The position numbers and the translations under genes are program-made. Below the pieces are notes generated by a model. That model saw only the letters and a program-made list of their open reading frames with translations, was not told the origin of the DNA and did not search any database. From Alteromonas_F sp964429915 (GTDB lineage: Bacteria > Pseudomonadota > Gammaproteobacteria > Enterobacterales > Alteromonadaceae), in the NCBI GenBank assembly GCA_964429915.1, contig CAYSDZ010000075.1:1-6804 (forward strand): DNA of 6,804 bases, read 5' to 3'. Positions 1-5,554 of the stretch are shown in pieces; the stretch's first letter is position 1; the number at the start of each line of letters is the position of its first letter.

Positions 1-75
1 TCCTTCTCAAGTCTGCCTTGTCATAAAAACGCTGTGATAGCTCTGAAACGAGTATGTTGACAGTGGAACGGGTAT
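1..75 (+). repeat. Truncated copy of dispersed inverted-repeat element (right end only)
   Basis: This segment matches the right end of the complete element at 5414-5677. Aligned by eye, bases 1-60 correspond to 5604-5663 with only two differences (positions 13 and 53). Bases 61-75 match the last 14 bases with one inserted base and a few substitutions, and both copies end in GAACGGGTAT. It includes one strand of the right-hand hairpin stem (GTCATAAAAACGCTGTG, 20-36), identical to 5623-5639. The rest of this copy should lie to the left of the window. It ends 32 bp before the aarF-family start codon. Confidence 0.9.
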
Positions 76-107
76 GATGTGAATTGTTCAATAACAGGTG
101 TTAGTAA

Positions 108-1430
108 ATGTCTGACAAGGACTCAAAAGGTCGAAGCGTACCTTCTTCGAGAATAAGCCGGTTTAGCCAGTTAACAGGCTTGGCCACGAAGGTAGGAGGC
201 AGTGTTTTAAAAAACAGTGCAGTGAGTTTGTTGAGTGGTAAACGCCCTGAATTAAAGTCTTTAGTGCTAACGCCCAGCAACATAACGCGTATTACCAATC
301 AGCTCGCCAACATGCGTGGGGCGGCGATGAAAATGGGTCAGATCCTTTCTATTGATGATGGCGAATTTATCTCGCCTGAATTATCAGCTATTTTAGCGCG
401 TTTACGCGATAATGCTGAGCCCATGCCAAAAGAGCAACTTCAAACAGTGCTCGACGAAGCTTGGGGGATGGGATGGAAAGATGAGCTTCTATACTTTTCT
501 TACGCACCCATTGCAGCTGCGTCTATCGGCCAAGTACACAAAGCCATTTTAATGGACGGCACCACTTTAGCAATTAAGGTGCAATACCCTGGCATCAGAA
601 AAAGCATTGACAGCGATGTCGATAATGTAATGGGCTTGATAAATTTAATTGGGCTTATCCCCAAGGAGGCTAACATACAGCCCCTTCTTGAGGCCGCCAA
701 GCATCAATTGCACGATGAAGCTAATTATGACCATGAAGCTAAGATGCTTGAATCATACGCTAAATGTATAGAGTATGATCCTCGCTTTATTTGCCCTTCA
801 ATTGATAAAAGCCGGACGAGCTCTTCCGTCTTAGCGATGACATTTTTGAAAGGCGTCCCTTTGTCTGCGCTTGAACAAGCTTCTCAAGATGTAAAAAACG
901 CCATGATGTCATCGTTATTTGACTTATTTTTTAAAGAAATATTCGAATTTCAGTTAATACAATCCGACCCAAACCTCGCAAACTATCTTGTTAATTTAGA
1001 CACCCAACAATGGTTGTTGTTAGACTTTGGAGCGACTCGCCCTGTTCCCGATGCGCTTCGCGATGGTTATTTGTTTTTAATACGCGCAGCCGATTCTGAA
1101 GACGATGATAAGATGATACAAGCAGCCAAAAACATTGGCTTATTGAATGATGATGTGACTGAAACACAATTAGCTTTGGTGTTGAATATGTTGGTCATAG
1201 CCTGCGAACCCCTTCATAGTGAAAAGGGATACGACTTTGCAAAGTCTGATGCTGCGACTCGCTTGCAGGATTTTGGATGGAACTTGAGTATGAAAGAAAA
1301 TTTCTGGCAAGCACCGCCCGCAGACGCAGTTTTTGTTCATAGAAAACTGGGGGGACTCTATTTACTCGCCAAACGCCTTAAAGTAACGGTGAACATGCGT
1401 CAGTTACTGTTACCTTATCTTGCCCCCTAA
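108..1430 (+). CDS. ABC1/AarF (COQ8-type) atypical protein kinase-like ATPase
   Basis: This is a 440-residue member of the ABC1/AarF/UbiB protein-kinase-like family. Family members support ubiquinone or other isoprenoid-lipid metabolism, apparently as ATPases rather than ordinary protein kinases. Visible motifs, in order: the KxGQ motif (K75-M-G-Q78, within RGAAMKMGQILSIDD), the alanine-rich loop replacing the kinase P-loop (PIAAASIGQVH, 134-144), the ATP-binding lysine K157 (LAIKVQYPG), the HDEANYDHEA acidic segment (202-211), a catalytic-loop equivalent QSDPNLAN (285-292), and the DFG motif (D307-F-G309). The KxGQ context and the QSDPN loop resemble eukaryotic COQ8 rather than E. coli UbiB, whose loop is closer to HADxHPGN. 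I see no strong C-terminal membrane helix pair of the UbiB kind. The ATG has an AGGTG ribosome site at 96-100 with a 7-nt spacer. Its stop lies 10 bp from that of the convergent gene, with no terminator between. The precise substrate is unknown. Confidence 0.93.
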   Translation: MSDKDSKGRSVPSSRISRFSQLTGLATKVGGSVLKNSAVSLLSGKRPELKSLVLTPSNITRITNQLANMRGAAMKMGQILSIDDGEFISPELSAILARLRDNAEPMPKEQLQTVLDEAWGMGWKDELLYFSYAPIAAASIGQVHKAILMDGTTLAIKVQYPGIRKSIDSDVDNVMGLINLIGLIPKEANIQPLLEAAKHQLHDEANYDHEAKMLESYAKCIEYDPRFICPSIDKSRTSSSVLAMTFLKGVPLSALEQASQDVKNAMMSSLFDLFFKEIFEFQLIQSDPNLANYLVNLDTQQWLLLDFGATRPVPDALRDGYLFLIRAADSEDDDKMIQAAKNIGLLNDDVTETQLALVLNMLVIACEPLHSEKGYDFAKSDAATRLQDFGWNLSMKENFWQAPPADAVFVHRKLGGLYLLAKRLKVTVNMRQLLLPYLAP

Positions 1431-1440
1431 AATAAAACGG

Positions 1441-1755
1441 TTAATAAGGCAAATCCATAGAAAATGGCAACGCTGCACTGACTTTAGCTTTCGGCGGATT
1501 TCCTATCATTTCTTCGTAGGGTGTGTCGTGCACCATAACCGCTTTCTTAACATTGAACGGTTCAAACAGTTGCCTTATTTCGCCCGCACTATGGAAGCGT
1601 TTTGGGTTATCAGAATCACTGAATATCATTCCTGTTTCGTTACCTACCGTTATACTCACTAGGTACACATTCATTTCATACGAATGCACTTCCAGTAAAC
1701 TTATTTCGTGATTGAGCGGATCTAACTTATCAAAATAAAATTTCATAATGCACAC
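1441..1755 (-). CDS. DUF6482 family small protein of unknown function
   Basis: This is a 104-residue protein (101 if the internal ATG is used) without signal peptide or membrane segment, probably cytosolic. The stretch from FHSAGEI through VKKAVMVHDTPYEEMIG (54-85) matches my memory of DUF6482, whose members end their domain with a LVHxSxYDEMIG-like motif. The family has no known function. The chosen start is GTG at 1755 because an AAGGA site lies 8 nt upstream (1764-1768). The alternative ATG at 1746 (MKFYFD) would put that site 17 nt away, though it makes a more typical N-terminus. The gene is convergent with the aarF-family gene and divergent from the DUF3014 gene, 133 bp apart. Confidence 0.8.
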   Translation of the reverse strand: MCIMKFYFDKLDPLNHEISLLEVHSYEMNVYLVSITVGNETGMIFSDSDNPKRFHSAGEIRQLFEPFNVKKAVMVHDTPYEEMIGNPPKAKVSAALPFSMDLPY

Positions 1756-1763
1756 AATTGGTT

Positions 1764-1768
1764 TCCTT
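1764..1768 (-). promoter_or_regulatory. Ribosome binding site deciding the GTG start of the DUF6482 gene
   Basis: AAGGA on the minus strand lies 8 nt before GTG at 1755 and 17 nt before ATG at 1746. The spacing favours the GTG start. Confidence 0.5.
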
Positions 1769-1781
1769 AAAGCTTTCTACG

Positions 1782-1805
1782 CTGTAAAAAAAATTTGGTT
1801 TACAG
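1782..1805. promoter_or_regulatory. 7-bp perfect dyad in divergent intergenic region, possible operator
   Basis: CTGTAAA (1782-1788) is the exact inverted complement of TTTACAG (1799-1805), separated by 10 AT-rich bases. It lies between the two divergent genes, just upstream of a candidate sigma70 promoter for the DUF3014 gene, where a regulator controlling either gene could bind. The half-sites resemble TyrR half-sites, but the 10-nt spacing does not fit the N6 TyrR box. No regulator can be named. Confidence 0.3.
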
Positions 1806-1814
1806 GGGAACCGA

Positions 1815-1843
1815 TTGCAAAGGCGAAAATACTAATATGTAAT
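1815..1843 (+). promoter_or_regulatory. Candidate sigma70 promoter of the DUF3014 gene
   Basis: TTGCAA (1815-1820, 4/6 to consensus) and TGTAAT (1838-1843, 5/6) are separated by the ideal 17 bp. Transcription would start near 1850, about 40 nt before the ATG at 1889. That supports the short start over the upstream ATG at 1748. Confidence 0.4.
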
Positions 1844-1877
1844 GGTATCTTTGTTTCGATACAAAAATTGAATAGAA

Positions 1878-1882
1878 GGGAG
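1878..1882 (+). promoter_or_regulatory. Ribosome binding site deciding the DUF3014 start
   Basis: GGGAG, within a purine-rich AAGGGAGAG run, lies 6 nt before the ATG at 1889. The in-frame ATG at 1748 has no comparable site and would add 47 residues ahead of the membrane anchor. The 1889 start places that anchor at residues 12-29. Confidence 0.75.
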
Positions 1883-1888
1883 AGTGAC

Positions 1889-2776
1889 ATGCAAGATGAA
1901 CAAGCGTCATCAATTAAACCGCATATTATTATTATCAGTGTCATCATTATTGTGGTGGCAGTTGTTTTTTTGTGGCCCTCAAACAATAACGACACAGCTG
2001 AAACCAGTTCTCAGACAAACCCTGTGGAAAATACAGATATAAATAGCGCAGATACCAACATTGCCGAAATTGACTCTCCCACCACAGAACCTGAGCTTTT
2101 CGAGGTTCCGCCTATTCCAGAAACAGTCGAACTAAAACCGGAGCCCTCAATCGAACCGCTACCAGAAAGCCAAGTAGAGGCACCAGAACCCGAGCCTATT
2201 GATGTGAGTGATGCTGCCATAGAATCAGCATTAGTTGCCATTTCAAAAAGCGAATTAATCACCGACCTGTTGGTCAGCGACGCTTTATTACAGCGCTTTG
2301 TTGTTACCGTTACTAATTTGGCAAACAACGAAATGGCTCCTAATCACCGCTTAGTCACGCCACCCGAACAAACCTTTAGAGTGTATCAACAAGCTAATCG
2401 ATACTGGATAGATCCGGCCAGTTATAAACGTTACACACCCTATATCAATGCTTTAGAAAAAATGGAAAACGAACAACTTTTAAACTTGTTCAATCGGTAT
2501 AAACCTCAGATTACTGAAGCTTACGAGGAAATTTCATCGTCTCGACAAACCTTTGAAACAACTTTATTAGACGCTATCGATACTCTGTTAAATACACCAG
2601 AAATACCGATGCCCGTAGAGGTTTATACCGATTCGGTAGCGTTTAAATATAAAGATGAGCAGCTAGAAGAATTAAATGCACCACAAAAACAACTATTACG
2701 CACTGGCCCAGATAATATGCGCCGAATTAAAGCAAAATTAAGAGAATTGAAAACACTCGTAGAAAACCAGCAATAA
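1889..2776 (+). CDS. DUF3014 domain protein, inner-membrane anchored
   Basis: This 295-residue protein has a short N-terminal segment, one strongly hydrophobic helix at about residues 12-29 (Ile/Val-rich, ending FLW), and a long Pro/Glu-rich linker (about 62-105). A C-terminal domain of about 190 residues follows. The linker and acidic periplasmic part suggest a signal-anchor protein with its domain in the periplasm. Features I associate with DUF3014 are SDALLQRFVVTVTNLAN (130-146), RYTPYINALEKM (181-192), the RYKPQITEAYEEI segment (203-215), LLDAIDTLLNTPEIP (226-240) and QKQLLRTGPDNMRRIKAKL (266-284). The family's role is unknown. The ORF can be extended upstream to 1748, but start-site evidence favours 1889. 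It has its own candidate promoter and a following hairpin, so it is probably monocistronic. Confidence 0.85.
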   Translation: MQDEQASSIKPHIIIISVIIIVVAVVFLWPSNNNDTAETSSQTNPVENTDINSADTNIAEIDSPTTEPELFEVPPIPETVELKPEPSIEPLPESQVEAPEPEPIDVSDAAIESALVAISKSELITDLLVSDALLQRFVVTVTNLANNEMAPNHRLVTPPEQTFRVYQQANRYWIDPASYKRYTPYINALEKMENEQLLNLFNRYKPQITEAYEEISSSRQTFETTLLDAIDTLLNTPEIPMPVEVYTDSVAFKYKDEQLEELNAPQKQLLRTGPDNMRRIKAKLRELKTLVENQQ

Positions 2777-2796
2777 AGAAGCTGAGCGTATCGATT

Positions 2797-2830
2797 AAGC
2801 GACTCATCGTTTTTATCCACTGAGTCGCTT
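2797..2830 (+). terminator. Hairpin terminator after the DUF3014 gene
   Basis: AAGCGACTCA (2797-2806) pairs perfectly with TGAGTCGCTT (2821-2830) around a 14-nt loop, beginning 20 bp after the stop codon. The following T-tract is weak (interrupted by C), so termination may be partial or Rho-assisted. Confidence 0.6.
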
Positions 2831-2856
2831 TCAATCTACTTTTCACTTCATTTACA

Positions 2857-2885
2857 TTGTCAGTTAAGTAATTCATATTCATAAA
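2857..2885 (+). promoter_or_regulatory. Candidate sigma70 promoter of the exported methyltransferase gene
   Basis: TTGTCA (2857-2862, 5/6) and CATAAA (2880-2885, 4/6) are 17 bp apart, after the upstream terminator and about 20 nt before the AGGAA ribosome site (2901-2905). A second reading, TTTACA (2851-2856) with CATATT (2874-2879), is also possible. Confidence 0.4.
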
Positions 2886-2911
2886 ATTTAAACACCTGAT
2901 AGGAAAGTATC

Positions 2912-3676
2912 ATGAAAAAAATTGTATTGTCGCTTACCGCTTTAGCGGTATTGAGTGCAGGTGCATTTGCACACGAACACGAGAGCCACAGCGTTGATGA
3001 CAAAGTAAAGCAAGCGCTGCGTGCTGACATTCGTACCGACGCAGAAAAAGACCGCGATAGAAATAGACGCCCTTTACAAACACTCAAGTTTTTTGGGCTT
3101 GAGAGTGACATGAAAATTCTCGAGCTGATCCCCGGTGGAGGCTGGTACACAAAATTGTTGTATCCTGCTGTGGAAGAACATGGTGAGTATTACGCTGCAA
3201 TTGGGACCGGTCGTATCAAAGATACACTTGCTCAAGATCCGGCCTTCTCAAAAATGAAAATTGTTGGCGAAGATGCGCAATTTAGTCGCGAAGAAGGCGC
3301 TCGCTTATTGTCTTTAGAAATCGATACTTTGGGTGTATCCGACCTAGACATGGTACTTACTTTTAGAAATTACCATAATTTTGATGAGGCTGGACGTAGA
3401 GCGATGAATAAAGTTGCGTTTGAAGCGCTTAAACCCGGTGGTATCTATGCCGTTGTTGATCACACCAAACGTCATATGGAGCCAGACACACCCGCAAACA
3501 AACGTCGTGTTGACCCTGTCATGGCCATTAAAGAAATTCAAGACGCAGGTTTTGAATTTATTGACTATTCAACGTTACATTATCGAGAAGACGATGAGCT
3601 TCGTTACGAAGTGGGCGTGAAAACGGTAACCGGTAACACCGATCGCTTCACTTTTAAATTCAAAAAGCCCGAGTAA
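2912..3676 (+). CDS. Exported class I SAM-dependent methyltransferase-like protein
   Basis: This 254-residue protein begins with a clear Sec signal peptide: Lys2-Lys3, a hydrophobic core to about residue 16, and a cleavage motif AFA before His21. The mature N-terminus is His-rich (HEHESH). The rest has the class I methyltransferase layout. Motif I is ILELIPGGGWYTKLL (69-83), a strand-4-like segment is DLDMVLTFRNYHNF (144-157), and the post-motif region is LKPGGIYAVVDH (173-184). I believe it belongs to the COG4798 'predicted methyltransferase' group, several members of which also carry signal peptides. The substrate is unknown. If the protein is periplasmic, the source of SAM is unclear, so it may bind another ligand. 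The start is supported by AGGAA at 2901-2905, 6 nt upstream. It stands alone between two hairpins, converging on tusA. Confidence 0.85.
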   Translation: MKKIVLSLTALAVLSAGAFAHEHESHSVDDKVKQALRADIRTDAEKDRDRNRRPLQTLKFFGLESDMKILELIPGGGWYTKLLYPAVEEHGEYYAAIGTGRIKDTLAQDPAFSKMKIVGEDAQFSREEGARLLSLEIDTLGVSDLDMVLTFRNYHNFDEAGRRAMNKVAFEALKPGGIYAVVDHTKRHMEPDTPANKRRVDPVMAIKEIQDAGFEFIDYSTLHYREDDELRYEVGVKTVTGNTDRFTFKFKKPE

Positions 3677-3683
3677 TTCAAGG

Positions 3684-3756
3684 TTTGTATTGGGGTTTTA
3701 TACGTAACGGAGCCAATCGCTCTTAGCGCTTGGCTCCGTTACTTTCTCAATACAAA
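3684..3756. terminator. Nested hairpin between convergent genes, probable bidirectional terminator
   Basis: The core is a perfect 13-bp stem, GTAACGGAGCCAA (3704-3716) with TTGGCTCCGTTAC (3730-3742). After one mismatch it is topped by CGCT/AGCG closing a CTT loop. An outer 9-bp pair, TTTGTATTG (3684-3692) with CAATACAAA (3748-3756), brackets it. It lies 7 bp after the methyltransferase stop and 9 bp beyond the tusA stop, so it can serve both transcripts. Flanking T-tracts are short in both directions. Confidence 0.7.
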
Positions 3757-3765
3757 AGTTCGTAT

Positions 3766-4011
3766 TCAGTGGTCTTTTTTGATAAAAAAAACATAAGGTA
3801 AGGTTTCGTCTTGCTTTGCTACCAAAGTGTGTTTCATGTAGTGACAAAAGCTTGGGATATCACGGACCGTTGCAGGATCATCTGCAATCACTTTTACAAC
3901 TTCACCCACTGCCATTTTCCTTAACTGCACTCGCACCATCATAACCGGTTCTGGGCAAAGTAAACCTAGCGTATCTAATAAATGTTCACTTTCTTTTTGA
4001 CTAGATACCAT
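3766..4011 (-). CDS. tusA: TusA sulfur-carrier protein
   Basis: This 81-residue protein has the length of E. coli TusA and aligns to it without gaps as I recall that sequence. TusA accepts persulfide sulfur from the cysteine desulfurase IscS. It passes it through the TusBCD/TusE relay to MnmA for 2-thiolation of wobble uridine in tRNA, in the cytosol. The active-site motif is LGLLCPEPVMMVR (15-27) with the sulfur-carrying Cys19. A second cysteine, Cys56, lies in RDIPSFCHYMKH, and the IADDPAT segment (42-48) is also typical. The ATG lies inside the end of pyrE (11-nt overlap) with no clear ribosome site, so translation is probably coupled to pyrE. In E. coli tusA is not next to pyrE. Confidence 0.95.
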   Translation of the reverse strand: MVSSQKESEHLLDTLGLLCPEPVMMVRVQLRKMAVGEVVKVIADDPATVRDIPSFCHYMKHTLVAKQDETLPYVFFIKKDH

Positions 4012-4642
4012 ACGTTTGTCGGTAGGCTTTCACAGCATTTAAATGAGTATTCAGCGTACTATCTTGTTCAAGATAATGCATTACGTCAGAAAGGCTTACA
4101 ATGGAGACTACTTGAATATTGAAGTCTCGCTCCACTTCTTGAATTGCAGATAACTGCCCTTGACCTCGCTCTTGTCTATCAAGCGCAATCAGTACACCGG
4201 TTAACTGCGCGCTATGTTGCTGAATAAGCGACATAGACTCCCTTATTGCGGTGCCAGCAGTAATCACATCATCGACCAAAAGAACATTGCCCTCTAACGT
4301 GCTTCCCACTAAGTTCCCACCTTCCCCATGGTTTTTAGCTTCTTTTCTATTAAAGCAATAAGGTGTGTCTATGTTGTGATATTCCGCGAGCGCGACAGCA
4401 GTGGTAGTGGCGATCGGTATACCTTTGTAAGCAGGTCCAAACAAAACATCAAAGCGGATGTCAGAGTCTACAATCGCTGCGGCATAAAACCGTCCTAGCT
4501 TTGCCAGATCACTACCCGTTTTAAATAAGCCTGCATTAAAAAAGTAAGGGCTGACCCTACCGCTTTTCAAGGTAAATTCACCAAACTTCAGCACCTGCTT
4601 TTCAATGGCAAAAGCGATAAACTCGCGTTGATAGCCTTTCAT
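4001..4642 (-). CDS. pyrE: Orotate phosphoribosyltransferase
   Basis: PyrE converts orotate and PRPP to orotidine 5'-monophosphate, the fifth step of de novo pyrimidine synthesis, as a cytosolic dimer. The 213 residues equal the E. coli length. The N-terminal FGEFTLKSGRVSPYFFN (20-36) is the family's orotate-side signature. The flexible catalytic loop RKEAKNHGEGG (99-109) carries K103 and H105. The PRPP-binding motif VLLVDDVITAGTA is at 120-132, with D124 and D125. Its ATG overlaps the rph stop as TAATG, with no recognisable ribosome site of its own, so translation should depend on ribosomes finishing rph. This overlap leaves no intercistronic space for the UTP-sensitive attenuator present between rph and pyrE in E. 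coli. Confidence 0.98.
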   Translation of the reverse strand: MKGYQREFIAFAIEKQVLKFGEFTLKSGRVSPYFFNAGLFKTGSDLAKLGRFYAAAIVDSDIRFDVLFGPAYKGIPIATTTAVALAEYHNIDTPYCFNRKEAKNHGEGGNLVGSTLEGNVLLVDDVITAGTAIRESMSLIQQHSAQLTGVLIALDRQERGQGQLSAIQEVERDFNIQVVSIVSLSDVMHYLEQDSTLNTHLNAVKAYRQTYGI

Positions 4643-5355
4643 TAATTCAGTGCCGATTTTTGAATGTCAAACAATTCACGTAAACCGTGCTTTGCTAAGG
4701 TCAACATTTCGTCCATTTCATCAAATGTAAACGGCTCGCCTTCTGCTGTGCCTTGTACTTCTATTAAACTGCCTGATTCTGTCATTACCACATTCATATC
4801 AGTTTCTGCTGCTGAGTCCTCTACGTACTCTAAGTCAGCCACGGCCTCACCCTCTACTATGCCCACAGAAAGCGCTGCTACCATGTGTTTTAGGGGGTTT
4901 GTTTTAATAATATTTTTTGAACGCATATAAGTAAGTGCATCCACCAAGGCGACACATGCCCCTGTGATAGACGCGGTTCGAGTGCCACCATCGGCTTGAA
5001 TCACATCGCAATCAATGATGATGGTATTTTCGCCCAACAACTTTAAATCGACCGCTGCACGTAAAGATCGAGCAATCAAACGCTGAATTTCCAAAGTGCG
5101 CCCACCTTGTTTACCACGCGCTGCTTCGCGTTGACTACGCGTATGAGTAGCGCGAGGAAGCATGCTATATTCAGCAGTCACCCATCCTTTTCCTTCGCCT
5201 TTCATGAAGCGTGGTACGCCTTCTTCAACCGTGGCATTACACAATACTTTTGTATTACCAAACTCAACCAATACAGACCCCTCTGCATGGCAAGTATATT
5301 GACGAGTAATCGTTACAGGACGAAGTTGACCGGCAGTTCTGCCACTTTTACGCAT
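4642..5355 (-). CDS. rph: Ribonuclease PH
   Basis: RNase PH is a phosphate-dependent 3'-to-5' exoribonuclease that trims tRNA 3' ends, working as a hexameric ring. The 237 residues are about the full family length, so the gene looks intact, unlike the frameshifted rph of E. coli K-12. Key features are the N-terminal RPVTITRQYT (12-21), GKQGGRT with R86 (81-87), the phosphate-binding GGTRTASITGAC (123-134) with R126, and the metal-associated YVEDSAAETDMN (177-188) with D180 and D186. It ends after VQGTAEGEPF (200-209). The start at 5355 (MRKSGR) matches the family N-terminus and has AGGAA about 5 nt upstream. An in-frame extension to 5406 adds 17 hydrophobic residues not expected in this enzyme. 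It is the first gene of rph-pyrE-tusA. Confidence 0.97.
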   Translation of the reverse strand: MRKSGRTAGQLRPVTITRQYTCHAEGSVLVEFGNTKVLCNATVEEGVPRFMKGEGKGWVTAEYSMLPRATHTRSQREAARGKQGGRTLEIQRLIARSLRAAVDLKLLGENTIIIDCDVIQADGGTRTASITGACVALVDALTYMRSKNIIKTNPLKHMVAALSVGIVEGEAVADLEYVEDSAAETDMNVVMTESGSLIEVQGTAEGEPFTFDEMDEMLTLAKHGLRELFDIQKSALN

Positions 5356-5390
5356 GACGTTTCCTAAGTATCCTAATGAAATCACCAACC

Positions 5391-5396
5391 AGTATA
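5391..5396 (-). promoter_or_regulatory. Possible -10 box for the rph operon
   Basis: On the minus strand TATACT (5/6 to consensus) lies about 35 nt before the rph start codon. No good -35 hexamer is found 16-18 bp upstream. The repeat end begins 17 bp further out, at 5414. Its 11-nt context TGCGTTATACT recurs on the plus strand inside the repeat at 5572-5582. Confidence 0.25.
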
Positions 5397-5453
5397 ACGC
5401 AATCAAACATGATATACCCGTTCTACCTCAACATGCTCGATTCAGCGAACGAA

Positions 5454-5534
5454 TAAAAGGATTTAAACAAGGAAAATGGGAGAAGGCATGGTGGTTCCAT
5501 GTCGAAACAATTTGACGCAGGGTAAATCCTTTTA
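5454..5534. other. Left-unit hairpin of the repeat
   Basis: TAAAAGGATTTA (5454-5465) pairs perfectly over 12 bp with TAAATCCTTTTA (5523-5534). On the same axis of symmetry, CATGG (5487-5491) pairs with CCATG (5497-5501) around a 5-nt loop. In unit coordinates counted from the terminus, the outer stem is 41-52 with 110-121. Confidence 0.75.
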
Positions 5535-5554
5535 GGCTTCGCCTTTGGGAGCTT

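Noticed and set aside
73..78. TATGAT as the -10 box paired with TTGACA at 57-62
   Set aside because: The spacer is only 10 bp, too short for sigma70. If TATGAT is used it must be with another or no -35 element.
1420..1662. Open frame of 80 codons on the plus strand overlapping the aarF end and the DUF6482 gene
   Set aside because: It lies antisense to the recognisable DUF6482 protein, has no convincing ribosome site and a low-complexity His/Arg/Phe-rich product. It is a shadow frame.
1783..1804. TyrR box
   Set aside because: Half-sites TGTAAA and TTTACA match, but the spacing is 10 rather than 6 bp, and no aromatic amino-acid gene is adjacent.
1748..1888. N-terminal extension of the DUF3014 protein by 47 residues
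   Set aside because: It would overlap the start of the divergent gene, lacks a ribosome site, and runs through the candidate promoter. The ATG at 1889 has a strong site.
2011..2328. 105-codon minus-strand frame inside the DUF3014 gene
   Set aside because: Its Ser/Gly-rich product mirrors the Pro/Glu-rich linker of the real protein on the other strand, and it has no family resemblance.
5356..5406. N-terminal extension of RNase PH by 17 residues
   Set aside because: The family N-terminus is MR-x-x-GR, found exactly at 5355 with AGGAA before it. The extension is hydrophobic and unlike the family.
5488..5535. Short open frame starting at ATG 5488 inside the repeat
   Set aside because: It is only about 15 codons long, lies in the hairpin loop, and has no ribosome site at useful spacing. 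It is not a supported gene.
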